Below are positions 35,608-45,592 of a stretch of 45,592 bases of DNA, one piece after another. Numbering within the stretch: the stretch's first letter is position 1; the number at the start of each line of letters is the position of its first letter. Position numbers and translations under genes: made by a program. The notes beneath the pieces are model-generated. The model did no database searches. It was given only the letters and a program-made list of their open reading frames with translations, and was not told the origin of the DNA. Origin of the DNA: Xanthoparmelia taractica (taxonomy: Eukaryota > Ascomycota > Lecanoromycetes > Lecanorales > Parmeliaceae); NCBI GenBank assembly GCA_033085395.1, contig JANQBS010000290.1, positions 1-45,592 of the forward strand, read 5' to 3'.

Positions 35608-36160
35608 ATAAACCCCCAGGTGTCCTTGTTTGAGCGCTCGAGCGGTGGGCATGTACAAGTGTCGGGGGCGGTGCAGGACCAGCGGGAGGGGGATGATGGG
35701 TTGGAATTGATTTTTGAATGATTGATTGGGGATGGATGATGAATGGGTGGGGAGGGAGGGATGTTGGGAGATTGGGAGATTGGGGCAGTAAAAGGGTGGG
35801 TTGGTTTGGTTTGGGGGATGGGTTGGGTTGGGGGATAAGGAGAAGGGGGAGAGGGGGGTTTCTGCTGTTAGTTGTAGGTCTTGTCGTGGAGGTCTGTTGG
35901 CTTTTGGGGTCGATGTGGTTGTAGCGCTCATATGCTAGGAGAAGCGGGTTGTACATAATGGGAAGGACGTTCGTTTGCTGCTAAGCTCTGTGACCTACGT
36001 ACGTTTCATCAGTAGCTCGGCCAATCGTGAGATATCATCACACGAGACATGAAACCACGTCCTTGACTTTCAACCCTCTGCATTGATCCCCGCTACATGC
36101 ATGCTACAGCAACATAGCGCCCCCGCAAACAACGACCGATACCGCAACCATCACGCCCTT
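35608..36160. other. Convergent intergenic region, G-rich
   Basis: Lies between the 3' ends of the acidic-protein gene and rps2. The plus strand from about 35660 to 35870 is G-rich with GGGATG/TTGGG words. ORFs here are by-products of the skewed composition. No gene recognised. Confidence 0.55.
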
Positions 36161-37133
36161 TCAATATCTCTTCCCCTCCCTCAGCACATCGCCGAATTCC
36201 TCCAACGGGCTCCGATTAAGCTTCGTCTCCTTCCACAGATTCGGCGTCAGGAACCCATACGTATTCCCCACCGCCACGAACGTAGCCTTGAGCGTATTCT
36301 CGAGCGTCTTTGTCGAGCCGGCGGAGGAAGTATAGACGTCTTGCACGCCCGCGAGTTGAAGGAGACGTTTGACGGCTGGGGAAGCGACAAGGCCGGTTCC
36401 ACGAGGTGCGGGGATGAGCTATGTGAAGTATCATCATTAGCCCTTTGTCCTCTAAATAAATAGCGGCGAAGCTCATAGAAGAACTACTCACTCGAACGGT
36501 AACAGAGCCGCACTTGCCGCTCTCCTTCGTAGGCAGCGAGTGCGGTTCACCGAGCGAGGTGCCCCAGTACCCTCTCCGAATGGGCAGCACGCTCAGCTTG
36601 GCGATGATGATGGCTGCGCGGATGGCCGTGGCGACTTCTTTGGACGTCTTGATGCCGAGACCGACGTGGCCTTCAGAATCGCCAATAACGACAATGGCCT
36701 TGAATCTAGTACGCTGACCGGCGCGCGTTTGCTTTTGTACGGGCTTGATCTGTGCTCCCAGCAATAGACATCAGCAATCCACAATTCTCCTTTTGGCTCT
36801 TTCCTCGCGCGGGTCAATGTACAAGGTCCGTCTCACCTTCATGACCTCGTCCTTCAACTTGGGCAGAAAGAAATCGACAATCTGGTACTCCTTGATGGGC
36901 AACGAGTGCAGATAGATCTCCTCCATAGTCTTGATCTTGTTCGCCTTGACCAGACGGCCCAGTTTCGTCACCGGCTGCCATTCCTTCTCCTCGCTCTTGT
37001 TCCCACCGCGGCGAGGCCCACGACGTCCGCCGCGCCCTCCTCGTCCACGGTCTCCGCCTCGGTCGCCGCGAGAGCCAAAGCCTCCGCGTGCTCCACCTGC
37101 TCCTGCTGCTCCTCCGCGAGGTGCATCGGCCAT
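36161..37133 (-). CDS. rps2: 40S ribosomal protein S2 (uS5)
   Basis: Cytosolic small-subunit ribosomal protein of the uS5 family, located near the mRNA entry and decoding region and involved in accuracy. Exons in transcript order are 37133-36837, 36749-36492 and 36418-36161, all phase 0, giving 270 residues. The N-terminus is an RG/GG-rich tail (about residues 5-43), a known methylation target in eukaryotic uS5. The double-stranded-RNA-binding-like S5 domain follows (WQPVTKLGRLV, KIKTMEEIYLHSLPIKE, then KPVQKQTRAGQRTRFKAIV) and the C-terminal domain with GSVTVRLIPAPRGTGLVAS and GFLTPNLWKETKL. It ends REGKRY. The open frame extends 55 codons upstream of the chosen Met, but that part is leader because the family starts at MADAPRGG. 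Near-complete conservation makes this the most certain protein identification in the window. Confidence 0.98.
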
Positions 37134-37934
37134 GATTGATTGAGGCGGTTGTATGAGATTAGGGGCTGTGGAGGTTGAGAGTTGCTGCGAGTTGAGTTGT
37201 GTGCTGGGGGGGCTGCAGTTGACGGTTGCTTGAGCTTGGTGGGAGATGATCTGCACTAAGATTCCGTAAGCGAGTCGAAGTCTTGGCGTCCTTGGCACTC
37301 CAGGATGCCCATTGTGTTCATACCTTGAAGTCTCTAAAACCCAGGAGTAAGGTTTTTAGTGGAAGGACTGAGGCATCAACATGAATAGTTGAGAGAATTT
37401 CAGTAGTGTGTGGAGTAGGATTCATTCGTTCCCTAAGCCTATGCGAAGCTATCCAAGATGCGCTTCACTCCAACAGCCCTTTTAGCTACTCGGGAAACAG
37501 CGTGCATACGAATGAGACGAGGGTAGTGAATATATTGTAGTCTGAACTAACACAATCTCCTGACCTGTCTCCCGCCCTTCTTGATGAGTTACCTGCATTT
37601 GTTTGGCCTAGAACGTCATCTGAGATGCTTCTTGATACCATGTTCCCAGTCACTGCTGTGGTCTATCATGCATCCCTTCCCTCGCCGCGGAGATTTTGGT
37701 AGTGCGAATCCAATGGCTCGATATCCTGCTCTTGGTCAGGGGATTGTGCTCGCGTCTTTGGAAACAAGATACGGACCCGCAATGACCACGTGGAAAGCGT
37801 CGATGACCAGAAATCGGCATGTTGCGTCTTCTTAAGAGCACCAAGCCCTGACCTTTCCTTGCATCTTGACTAGCCATTCCGTATAGGATATAAACGTAAC
37901 ACCCTGCTTCCCAAGCCTATCACCTAATCCCCAT
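37134..37934. other. Intergenic region, no recognised gene
   Basis: 801 bp holding the rps2 5' leader and promoter (transcribed leftward) and the 3' side of the BolA gene. No clear TATA box or other motif seen. A plus-strand 84-codon frame (37581-37835) has no resemblance to known proteins. Confidence 0.5.
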
Positions 37935-38340
37935 TCAACCTCCAGAACTCTTCCCCCCATCCTCCTCTTTTGCCTTTGCAATCTGCCTCTCCTCCTCCTC
38001 TGGCGTCCTTGTCCGCAACTGAAGCGCATGTATCCCTCCCGCCCGCTCCATCTCCTCCTTTAGCAACGCATACACCATCCTATGCCTCGCGGGCTGCATC
38101 TTCGACTTGAAGGCTTCAGAGGTGATGAGGACGCGGAAATGCGTCTCTTTGGACACGCTGCCTTGCATTGCCTCGTGGTGCGCGTGCATGCTGGAGTCGT
38201 TGTGGATTTCGAGGGTAGAAGGATGCAGGGCTGTGGTGATCTGTATGTGGACCCGGTCAGCACGGGTGCAGAGTGGGAAGTGGATGTGAAGGTGGGCGTG
38301 CCTTGAGTCGGATGGCGTCTTCGACGGGAGTGGTGGACAT
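37935..38340 (-). CDS. BolA family protein
   Basis: Small BolA-fold protein. Such proteins pair with monothiol glutaredoxins to bind Fe-S clusters and act in Fe-S delivery or iron signalling. Two exons in transcript order, 38340-38302 and 38240-37935, give 114 residues. Exon 1 encodes MSTTPVEDAIRLK, and exon 2 continues ITTALHPSTLEIHNDSS, then MHAHHEAM, ETHFRVLITSEAF and the signature ARHRMVYALLKEEM with the conserved His. The acidic/lysine tail is not part of the fold. The junction requires a GC donor (AAG|GCACGC) with an ACAG acceptor and a CTGAC branch word, because no GT donor restores the expected sequence. No targeting signal is obvious, but it aligns best in memory with fungal BolA1 or uvi31-type proteins, some of which are mitochondrial. 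Confidence 0.9.
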
Positions 38341-41300
38341 GGTTGATAGGAATCGAGGGAGTCGGAATGCGTTGGGACGGAGCATTGGCGCTCACGTGCT
38401 TTGGATACCTTGGGTGGAGAGCGATACGACTAGTGGTATGGAGATGAGCAATTGGCCGGGCCTACCGCAATTCGAGTTCAGCCTTGGAACAAGTCATGGT
38501 AATTGTGGTACGTATCAAAGAATTCGCATGTTTTCGAACAAGACTTGCCAAGACGAGCTTTACCGCTAACACTTGCCTTTATTTCTAAGCTAAGGTACCT
38601 TAGCGAACTTTGCTGGGATCTCATTACCGTAATAGCACCGTGTTATTACGGTTATTTGTTGATAACGGTACTTTTCTAAATCCCGTCTTTCGTAATAACG
38701 GTATTAATAAATAAAACCATTGAATACGTATATAAGAATAGACATTCTATCGATTAGTCAGCTGTATTATACCATTAGCGTCGGATACGGGCCCGGGACT
38801 GACCCTGACCCTGGCCATCAGCGCCCGACCTACACATCCCTGGTGCATACCCCTACGATCTACAGCCCCCACAATACGAGAAAATTCATCAAATCGCTCG
38901 ATTCTGGCCTCAAATTTTCAAAAGCGTGGATGATTCTCTGAATCTAAGACTTCCGAGTACTAGGCTTGGCGGTCTTGGCAGTGTTGAACATGCTTAAACG
39001 GTGTCAGAACTGCTTTAACGGTGTTAAATCGATTTACGGTGTCGACATCGATATCTCATAAACACGTGAAAATTTCAATCACGTTTATCAAATAGAGCAG
39101 GTATTTCATAACAACGATATTCATAATACACGTATATTATAAAAGTACGATCTCACTACAGTACTCTTTATACTACTGTCTCGAGACGGTATCACTAATC
39201 AAAACGGTACTATTACAGTTCGAGCATCTCATAGCCTTCCGCTAAGGTACTTCATAATGGAGGCTACTGATAGGATGGCTGAATTGGCCTAAGGTATCAT
39301 TGGAAAGGAGAGGTTTTTGATTGGATGGCAAACGAGATAAATTCCGGAGATGGTGGGGTGTGATTGTGATAGTAATACAGCACACCAGTAGCACGCCATT
39401 GTAGGCAATTGGGCCACCCATGCTATTTCTTCCTTTGGAAGCCCCAATAGCATCTTCCTCGACCAAAGGGAGGCCACGAAAAGTGACTGGAAACAAAGTC
39501 CATCACCAAAGGCTAAGAGAACTTCTATCAAAGGTAATGTAGATCGCTGGTCAAACTTTCTGGAGTTGAATCGTTTGGAGCGTCATTCAAAGGCCAGAAT
39601 CCCGCCTCTGCAACAGGGAGATGTGACATAACTGGACAACCAAAAAGACTATACCGTCTTCATAATGTTAGCACCAACCATCAGCACCCACGTCCTCGTC
39701 TTTCCCTCAATAGCATCAGTGGCCATTACACCCTGGGCGAGTGTTCCTGCACAGGAGCAGAAATGGGCAATGCGCGCAGGGATAACGAAGAATTGCATTG
39801 ATTGATTAATCACTCAACTCCAGCTTCTCTTTGTCGCTCTTGGATGGACTCGAGCATTTTGGAGGTGGAGGTGGACTGATTTCGGTTTGCGCTGCCGGCT
39901 ACGCCACACTGCTTATCTTTTGGTCGGCGAAGGATGGATTGATGATAGTGGTCTTGGGATGAACATCAAGGGGTCAAGGTATAAGACAGATTGCTTTGAT
40001 CCGTGTCACATCTGCTGTAACCTCTTGACAATTATCTAGGTGGGTCCTTGGAAATATATCTATTCAAAAAAAGGAGGGAAGGGAGGGGCGGGATGGCTTT
40101 GCACGTGTATTGGATTTCCGTGCAGGATCAAGAAAACGGAGCCGACTACTTTTAAGAGACAGTTCGCTACGATGAACCACTGGGCGTCAAGGGTCAAGGG
40201 AGCGAAATTCGATGGCGGTCTCGCCTACGCGCTTACATTGATGATGAGCGAAACAAGCAATGGGAACCATGTCAGCCGGAATGACTCGACTTCTACTTTG
40301 AGAGAATCTCTCGGTTAAGCGGTACTCTAACCTATGGTGCTAGGTATGTTGTTGTTGTACTTGCAGAGAGTAAGCCGTTCGTATTTTCAACGCTTTTGTA
40401 CAAACCCCCGGAGCAAAGTTTCCGTAATCATGTTAGTCGCATCGTTGCCGGAAGCAAAGGACTGGCGACAATAGATACTTCTATTCTGCTGCTACAACTG
40501 ATTATGGACTTTTTATGACGTTCCCAAGCACATCTATTCTTGGTCGTAAAGTACCCCTAAGTACCCTTTTTTCCAAGGCGTCTACCCTAAAATTTTGGAG
40601 GATCAACCTTAATCTCCACCCCCACCACCACCATCAGCACCCTCAGTGACCCCCAGAAGTAGCCCCCAAATGGCTTCGGCCTATGATTCCTACAAGGGAG
40701 ACCTCCAGAGGCCTCCAAATGTAGTACATCAATGACGATATGAATTACATGCGTAACATGGCATGTTCTTATGATTCTCCTATCACATGCAGTCAAGACT
40801 CTTGGCGTCATCCTCTCTCCGTTGATGCAGCAGTAGCAGCATATGTACCTACTTTAGCTGACCGGCCTGACCGTTGCAGATGCCGCGGTCCAGCGACTCG
40901 CGGTTGTCTTATACTACCTTGTATCGCTAATGAGCGGTCTAGGTAGCATTCATTCATTGCCTTGTGAAGCTGCGCCTCTCATTTTCTTCCTTCCTCTCAA
41001 TGTTGCTCTTCTTTTCTGTTCTGTTCTGTGCTATCCTGTCTTCCTTCTTTGACAAACATATTGAAATGTGACATTGAACAAGTACTTGTCCTTGTAGCTA
41101 TGTATCCAATTAATGGAGCGTGATCCAGATGCGCGGTTACTCCAGCCCTGTTTTTCCTTTTACCATGAAAAAAGTCGCTAATCTTGCCATGTTGGGAAAG
41201 CGTAGCTGCATGTCAGCAAGCCCACCTCAGCAAGCCCACCTACCTTCGGCATCCGAGCACTGCTGCTTCTTTTCTTTTTTTTCTCTCTTTTTTTCCCCCC

Positions 41301-41616
41301 TCTCTTCTCTCTCTGCCCGCTTCTTGGAGGGGGGGGTAGAGTAGGGAAATTCAAGCCGAGCAGCACATTACGATTGTGTGCGCTCAAGAAAACCCCTCTC
41401 CTGCCCGGCGGCCAAAGGATTTTTGTACCCCCACCCGCTGAGGCTGAGGTGTCTGATTTAACAACATACCATTTACAAACAACAACATATTCCATCTACT
41501 TGCAACATCTTCTCTCGCAGCATCTCATTCGCCATCCTGAATGTTGGCATCGCGTACATACTCTCACCCTCGAGAGCACCATATGACTGACATAGCTACT
41601 TTACCTCCTCGGTGAA
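38341..41616. other. Long intergenic region with an AT-rich island
   Basis: 3.3 kb without a recognised gene. Its left part holds an AT-rich island (described separately). From 39250 on, composition is normal and only short ORFs occur. Near 40975-41060 and 41265-41325 the plus strand is pyrimidine-rich with T and C runs, probably leader or promoter sequence for the membrane-protein gene that follows. Confidence 0.5.
38570..39250. repeat. AT-rich island bounded by GCTAAGGTAC words
   Basis: About 680 bp of AT-rich DNA with repeated AACGGT/ACCGTT words on both strands and no ORF. The left edge has a perfect 16-bp palindrome, GCTAAGGTACCTTAGC (38589-38604), and the right edge has its half, GCTAAGGTAC (39241-39250). 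A hairpin with 9-bp arms (ACCGTAATA at 38626-38634, TATTACGGT at 38644-38652) lies inside. This could be a RIP-mutated or miniature transposable element. No target duplication was established. Confidence 0.45.
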
Positions 41617-43015
41617 ATGTCGCCCCGACTTCCCGAAAATGTGCCCAGCTGGGCCCATGACATTATCATCACCTGTATAATCGGCCCTATAGTATCGGCA
41701 GTCTTTGTCGCCATCAGAGTCTGGACAAGAATCGTCGTCACCCGCAATCTCGGCCCCGATGATTATGCCGCCATGGTGACCTTGCTCTTTTGTGTCGGTT
41801 TCAGCGTCGTCCTCGGTGTTTCCACGCGTTTTGGCATGGGACTTCATCTCAGAGACGTAAGCTCATCACCTGACATCCTTCTTTCCCAGCCAATATCATT
41901 CTTGTAGCCATGGGACGTGTAGGATAGCCAAAGCGTCCCATCCAGCACGGTTTCGACTCCCTAACTATGTTTCATCTTCTCTCTTTCAGGTCGCCATGCG
42001 GAAATGCTGAGTCTGATGTTGGTGATAGATGACCCCGGAGCTGCTGGCGGACCATCGTGAAGTACGATTACTCGTCCCCATGATACCTCTGACAGCCCAA
42101 ACTGATGACGCCCACTACAGTGGATGTACATCTCCTCGGTCATGTATCTACTCAGCATCTACGGCTACAGACTGGCCCTGCTCCTCATGTACATTCGTCT
42201 GTTCGGCGTCAGCAAACCTTTCAAATACGCGACGTGGGCCGTCATGGCCTTCGTTACCGGCTACCTATCCTCCAATCTCCTCACCTTACTCTTCGGCTGC
42301 ACCCCCATACAAAAGTATTGGAAGCCTGAATTACCCGGCCACTGCATCGTTCTCAACAAAGCCGACTATGCGTATGGGTCAATGAATGTTGGCTCTGACC
42401 TGTTAATGTTCCTGCTACCTCTCCCCATGGTGTGGCAATTGAATCTGTCTCGTAAAGAGAAATTCGGCTTGTTTCTAATCTTTATGAGTGGGATTGCGTA
42501 TGTGGTCCCATGTAGATTAAGTTCCGCAAGGGGAAATACTAATCTCCTCGCAGTAACTGCGTGATGACCACCGTACGATTCGCCCTTTTGGTCCAAAATC
42601 TCAACTTCCCCGACGCACCTTGGTTGGACGCAAGGACCTTTCTCTTAACGTGAGAATTTTACTGCTTCCCCTCCTTGCCCAGGCATTTCCTTTCTCTGCT
42701 ACCGAGTCCTGAATTCTTTACAGTGTCGTCGAAATCAACACGGGTCTGATATGCGGCTGCATGCCGATCCTGAAACCCTTTTTCCGGCACGTCTTCTCCA
42801 AAGACCCACCCCATCCGTCCCAGCGGTATTACTTCGCCGCGAGGTCCGGGTCCGGCGGCTCCGTCTGGATCGGTAAGTTCCAGGATGATCGCGCGAAATC
42901 CGGTTCAGGCGGCCCCGTCTGGATTGGGAATTTCCAGGATGATCGGGAGTTTCTCGAGTTGGAGCGCGAAGGTAGTATCACTGATAAGATTCTCATCCAC
43001 GGGATGAAGGCATAG
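41617..43015 (+). CDS. Fungal rhodopsin-fold integral membrane protein, apparently frameshifted
   Basis: Member of the large fungal seven-helix family often annotated as rhodopsin-domain or PTH11-like integral membrane protein, usually of unknown ligand. Segments are 41617-41856, 41990-42021, 42121-42497, 42554-42649 and 42724-43015. Visible pieces are two N-terminal membrane helices (VPSWAHDIIITC... and DDYAAMVTLLFCVGFSVVLG), GMGLHLRD, then WMYISSVMYLLSIYGYRLAL, a GCTPIQKYW loop, LPGHCI, KADYAYGSMNVGSDLLMFLL, LPLPMVW, and the last helix INTGLICGCMPILKPFF. Splice sites are all good. However, joining exon 1 to exon 2 in phase gives a stop after six codons (VAMRKC), whereas the expected RHAEMLSLML sits one base out of register. 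The cytosolic tail holds an 18-residue tandem duplication. Either a one-base deletion has inactivated the gene or the sequence has an error here. Confidence 0.8.
42845..42952 (+). repeat. In-frame 54-bp tandem duplication in the membrane-protein tail
   Basis: Two adjacent 54-bp copies (42845-42898 and 42899-42952) encode SGSGGSVWIGKFQDDRAK and SGSGGPVWIGNFQDDREF. The copies differ at several bases, mostly at third positions, so the duplication is not brand new but has kept the reading frame. Confidence 0.9.
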
Positions 43016-43083
43016 AGGGAGGGAGGGATGAATGACTGGGCGTTCGGGTCTGGGTGGGTATAAAGGTTTCACTCATCCGCAAT

Positions 43084-43289
43084 GGATCGGAAGGCTACTA
43101 AGAGGCGTTCCGGATCTAAAGGGCTGGGCAACCTCGGGCTTATGGTATGGGATAGAAATCCGGTGGCTGAATGTTTCGTTAACGCACGATCGCTGGCTAT
43201 TACGGGATCGGGAGGCTGGTACGAGTCGTTTCCTGAATGAATGGGCTGGCAAACTCGGGCTTGTGGGATAGAAATCCCGTGACTGAATG
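43084..43289. repeat. Imperfect direct duplication (about 90 bp, two copies)
   Basis: 43084-43173 and 43205-43289 share GGATCGG-AGGCT, GGGCTGGCAA/ACTCGGGCTT and GGGATAGAAATCC followed by a CTGAATG end, with small indels. A second short pair (CGAGGCCTGT near 43353 and 43393) follows. The whole may be a decaying local repeat or a RIP-spared remnant. Confidence 0.7.
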
Positions 43290-43580
43290 GGAATCCCATG
43301 TTCAAGCAAGATCATCTTCGGTACCTGAGGATTTTATTTTACACTAATAGCTCGAGGCCTGTTTGAGGCTGAGTTCCCTACACTGATCAGTCGAGGCCTG
43401 TATGAATGAAGCACAGCAGGTCCCCATTCCATGACAGTTTTAGAACACTGTCTGACTTGTCTTCCCTCATCGAAGGGGTTCCCGCATGCCATCATCTCAT
43501 ACAGGCCTTGAGAAACCATCTCATATTAGCCTCTAATATCCAAGAACCCGGAGGCACGATCGTCTCTCTCACTCTCACTT

Positions 43581-43613
43581 ACACACACAAACACACACAC
43601 ACACACACACACA

Positions 43614-43658
<45 letters not shown>
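43581..43658. repeat. Compound microsatellite (AC)n(TC)n
   Basis: AC repeats, with one interruption, run from 43581 to 43616 and pass directly into TC repeats to 43658. Length is likely to be polymorphic and hard to assemble. Confidence 0.95.
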
Positions 43659-43661
<3 letters not shown>

Positions 43662-43780
43662 TACATCACAGGATCACGAACCGGAAGCCACACAAGCACC
43701 ATCAGCACCAACCCCAACAACAAGCTCATCAACGAACACATCACAAGCGATTTCTGGCTCCATGTCTCGAAGCTCCCAAA

Positions 43781-43803
43781 CCCCCCCCCCCCCCCCCCCC
43801 CCC
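43781..43803. repeat. Homopolymer run of 23 C
   Basis: Twenty-three consecutive C residues, followed after TG by further C-rich DNA. The exact length is doubtful in any sequencing technology. Confidence 0.95.
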
Positions 43804-43987
43804 TGCCCCCCTCCCCACCTTCCATCCACTCCTCCATCTATACTCCGGCATCCAATGCTTGCGAATATTTGCATAGGAACCACCTTACCTTAACCTAACA
43901 TAGATAAACCGGACTAATTCATCGATTCGATTCGATCCCAAGGTACAGGTTTGGGTTATATCATAAACCATAAGCCATGCACGGTGC

Positions 43988-44061
43988 GGTAAGGTAAGGT
44001 TAGGCGAGGTAAGGTAAGGTAAGATGGGGTGAGGGTGCGGTAGGGTAAGGTAAAGGTAAGT
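43988..44061. repeat. Degenerate GGTAA-type short repeats
   Basis: About a dozen GGTAA or GGTTA words occur close together on the plus strand, mixed with GGTGAGG variants. The pattern is not the TTAGGG telomere repeat, and the copies are irregular. Confidence 0.7.
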
Positions 44062-45426
44062 TAAAGAGACAAGGATAAATAAAACTCCCGCATACATTCG
44101 TTGATGTATGTGATGTGGGTGGAATACCCCGTCTACGTTAAGAAACCTCCCCCAACCCACCTCTCCCATCTCACCAACTCACCAACCCACTCAACCTGCC
44201 AGCTGTGGAAAAACGCGCTTACCAATCCGGTCATTCTTTCTTGGTATCTCGCATATCTCACACAGCCCCAGCACAGCAACAACAGCGCTTCCTTTCATCC
44301 TGTTTTTTTTTCTTTTTTTTTTCTGCAAAAAGATCCCGTTTCTTTTTTTTTTTCGTCAAGGTAGGTTATAGAGGATATATGCCCATGTTGAAAGAACAAG
44401 GACTTCCTTTGAATTATGTTCAGATTACTTTACGTTGGGTCAGTTAAGCAGGGTCCGGGAGCTTATTTGGGGATGAACTTGAGGATGAGGATGGATGATG
44501 ATAAGGATGGCTGTGTTGTCTCGAAGTCAGTCCGGTCAGGTAGATTTGGATAGAATACCGACCCATCCATGGACGGGGCCATGTGGCGCGATCGCCTCGG
44601 TCGTCGTAATTATTGCTGGTGGAAGGGGGAAGGGGAGAAGTACCGATGTCAACAAGGGTTGAATGCTCGTGGGAACTGGGAACTGGGAAGAGTACGTTCA
44701 TCTGGACCCTGCGAGCGATTTATGGGGGAGGGGGGAAAGACGGGTTGTTGACATCAGCACTGACTGAACCCTCGTCTTGGGACATGCGTGATACAACAGA
44801 TAAGCCCTCATTATATCTCTCCATTGCTGGTCCGAGCAGAATAAGAGGGTTCGTGTATCGAGACACAGGAGTAGCTCATGAATGGCCAGGTTAGGGTTAT
44901 CATGGAACGAAGTTGAGGCTTTTGTAAGGTAGGTATGACTAGTGAGCAATCTGTTAGGAACGACCGGCAGTGCTACCACCACGTTGCCAACCCATTTTCC
45001 CAACCTAGAGGGAGCGAGCGAGAGAGAGAGCCGAGGGTTACACTGCTGCTTTTTAAAATGTGTATGTATCAAGCACTATTGATTCTGACAACCCGACCCG
45101 ACCCGGCTTGCCAACTTTCGATTTGAACAGCCAACGCAACGCGGGTACGAGAGAGAGATTGTGATGGAAAAGTCATTCTTCGAACCATTTGCACAAAGGT
45201 CGAGCGAGACTTTCTGCAATACATGCAGCAGTAGCAGCAGAAGAAGTAGAAGAAAAGGAGTCAATGGCGCTTACGATACTAGGATCAGGCTATGAAGGAA
45301 ACCCTGTCGTGATGCAGATTTCCAGTGAGCCATATAAACGACAAACTCGAACTATCCGGCCGTGTTCCCACCGCAAAAGACAAGATCCCCCCACCCCACC
45401 GCGATGAATCCTACCTACCTTTGCCT

Positions 45427-45427
<1 letters not shown>

Positions 45428-45470
<43 letters not shown>

Positions 45471-45492
45471 AAAAAAAAATAAAAAAAAAAAA

Positions 45493-45548
<56 letters not shown>

Positions 45549-45592
45549 AAACACAAAAAAACAAAAAAAAAAAAAAAAAAAAAAAAAAAAAC
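45428..45592. repeat. A tract running to the window end
   Basis: About 165 bases that are almost all A with a few C and one T, ending at the last base. A tract this long in genomic DNA is more likely an assembly or contig-end artefact than a biological feature, though a retroelement tail cannot be excluded. Confidence 0.9.

Larger units (their letters stand above)
43016..45592. other. Gene-free, simple-sequence-rich right end
   Basis: No gene recognised in 2.6 kb. The region holds an imperfect duplication, dinucleotide microsatellites, a C run, GGTAA-type repeats, T runs (44306-44355) and a terminal A tract. Each of the main ones is listed separately. ORFs here encode only repeats or lack motifs. 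Confidence 0.6.

Noticed and set aside
43988..44061. Telomere repeat
   Set aside because: The GGTAA-type words are irregular and do not match TTAGGG.

Overview
The window is nuclear DNA of a filamentous ascomycete (Pezizomycotina). This follows from intron-rich genes with short introns (mostly 46-120 bp, GTNNGT donors, CTRAY-like branch sites, AG acceptors), a highly-reducing-type iterative polyketide synthase, a hydrophobin, a fungal rhodopsin-fold membrane protein, a DUF3405 protein, and AT-rich blocks of the kind left by repeat-induced point mutation (RIP). The class is not resolved; the very short PKS introns would fit Dothideomycetes or Lecanoromycetes.

Layout. 1-1340 is an AT-rich, gene-free block, followed by a 4 x 17 bp tandem repeat (1882-1949). 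2541-9455 (+) is a seven-exon, 2205-residue PKS with intact KS, AT, KR and ACP but an apparently dead dehydratase and a shrunken enoyl-reductase region. 11100-13336 (+) is a DUF3405 type II membrane protein. 16037-17435 (+) is a short-chain dehydrogenase, convergent with 17650-19672 (-), a malonyl-CoA synthetase of the ACSF3 type. 19927-20000 is tRNA-Asn(GUU). 23815-24248 (+) is a 91-residue hydrophobin. 28855-29556 (+) is a secreted glycoprotein that resembles only the propeptide of deuterolysin proteases. 31761-32756 (-) is a conserved fungal protein of unknown role. 33510-35607 (+) is an acidic low-complexity protein. 36161-37133 (-) is ribosomal protein S2 (uS5). 37935-38340 (-) is a BolA protein with a probable GC-AG intron. 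38570-39250 is a second AT-rich island. 41617-43015 (+) is a rhodopsin-fold membrane protein with an apparent one-base frameshift. The right end is simple-sequence DNA ending in about 165 bases of nearly pure A.

How the genes relate. Housekeeping genes (rps2, BolA, tRNA-Asn) sit to the right. Accessory genes (PKS, hydrophobin, secreted protein) sit to the left and centre among long stretches with no recognisable gene. The PKS has no adjacent tailoring, transporter or regulator gene, so it looks like an orphan or the remnant of a cluster bordering repeat-rich DNA. The malonyl-CoA synthetase makes the extender unit a PKS uses, but it lies 8 kb away, has a mitochondrial-looking N-terminus and has an obvious housekeeping role, so a functional link is only a possibility.

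All exon structures were derived by eye from splice signals, frame continuity and recalled family motifs. No search or alignment was run.
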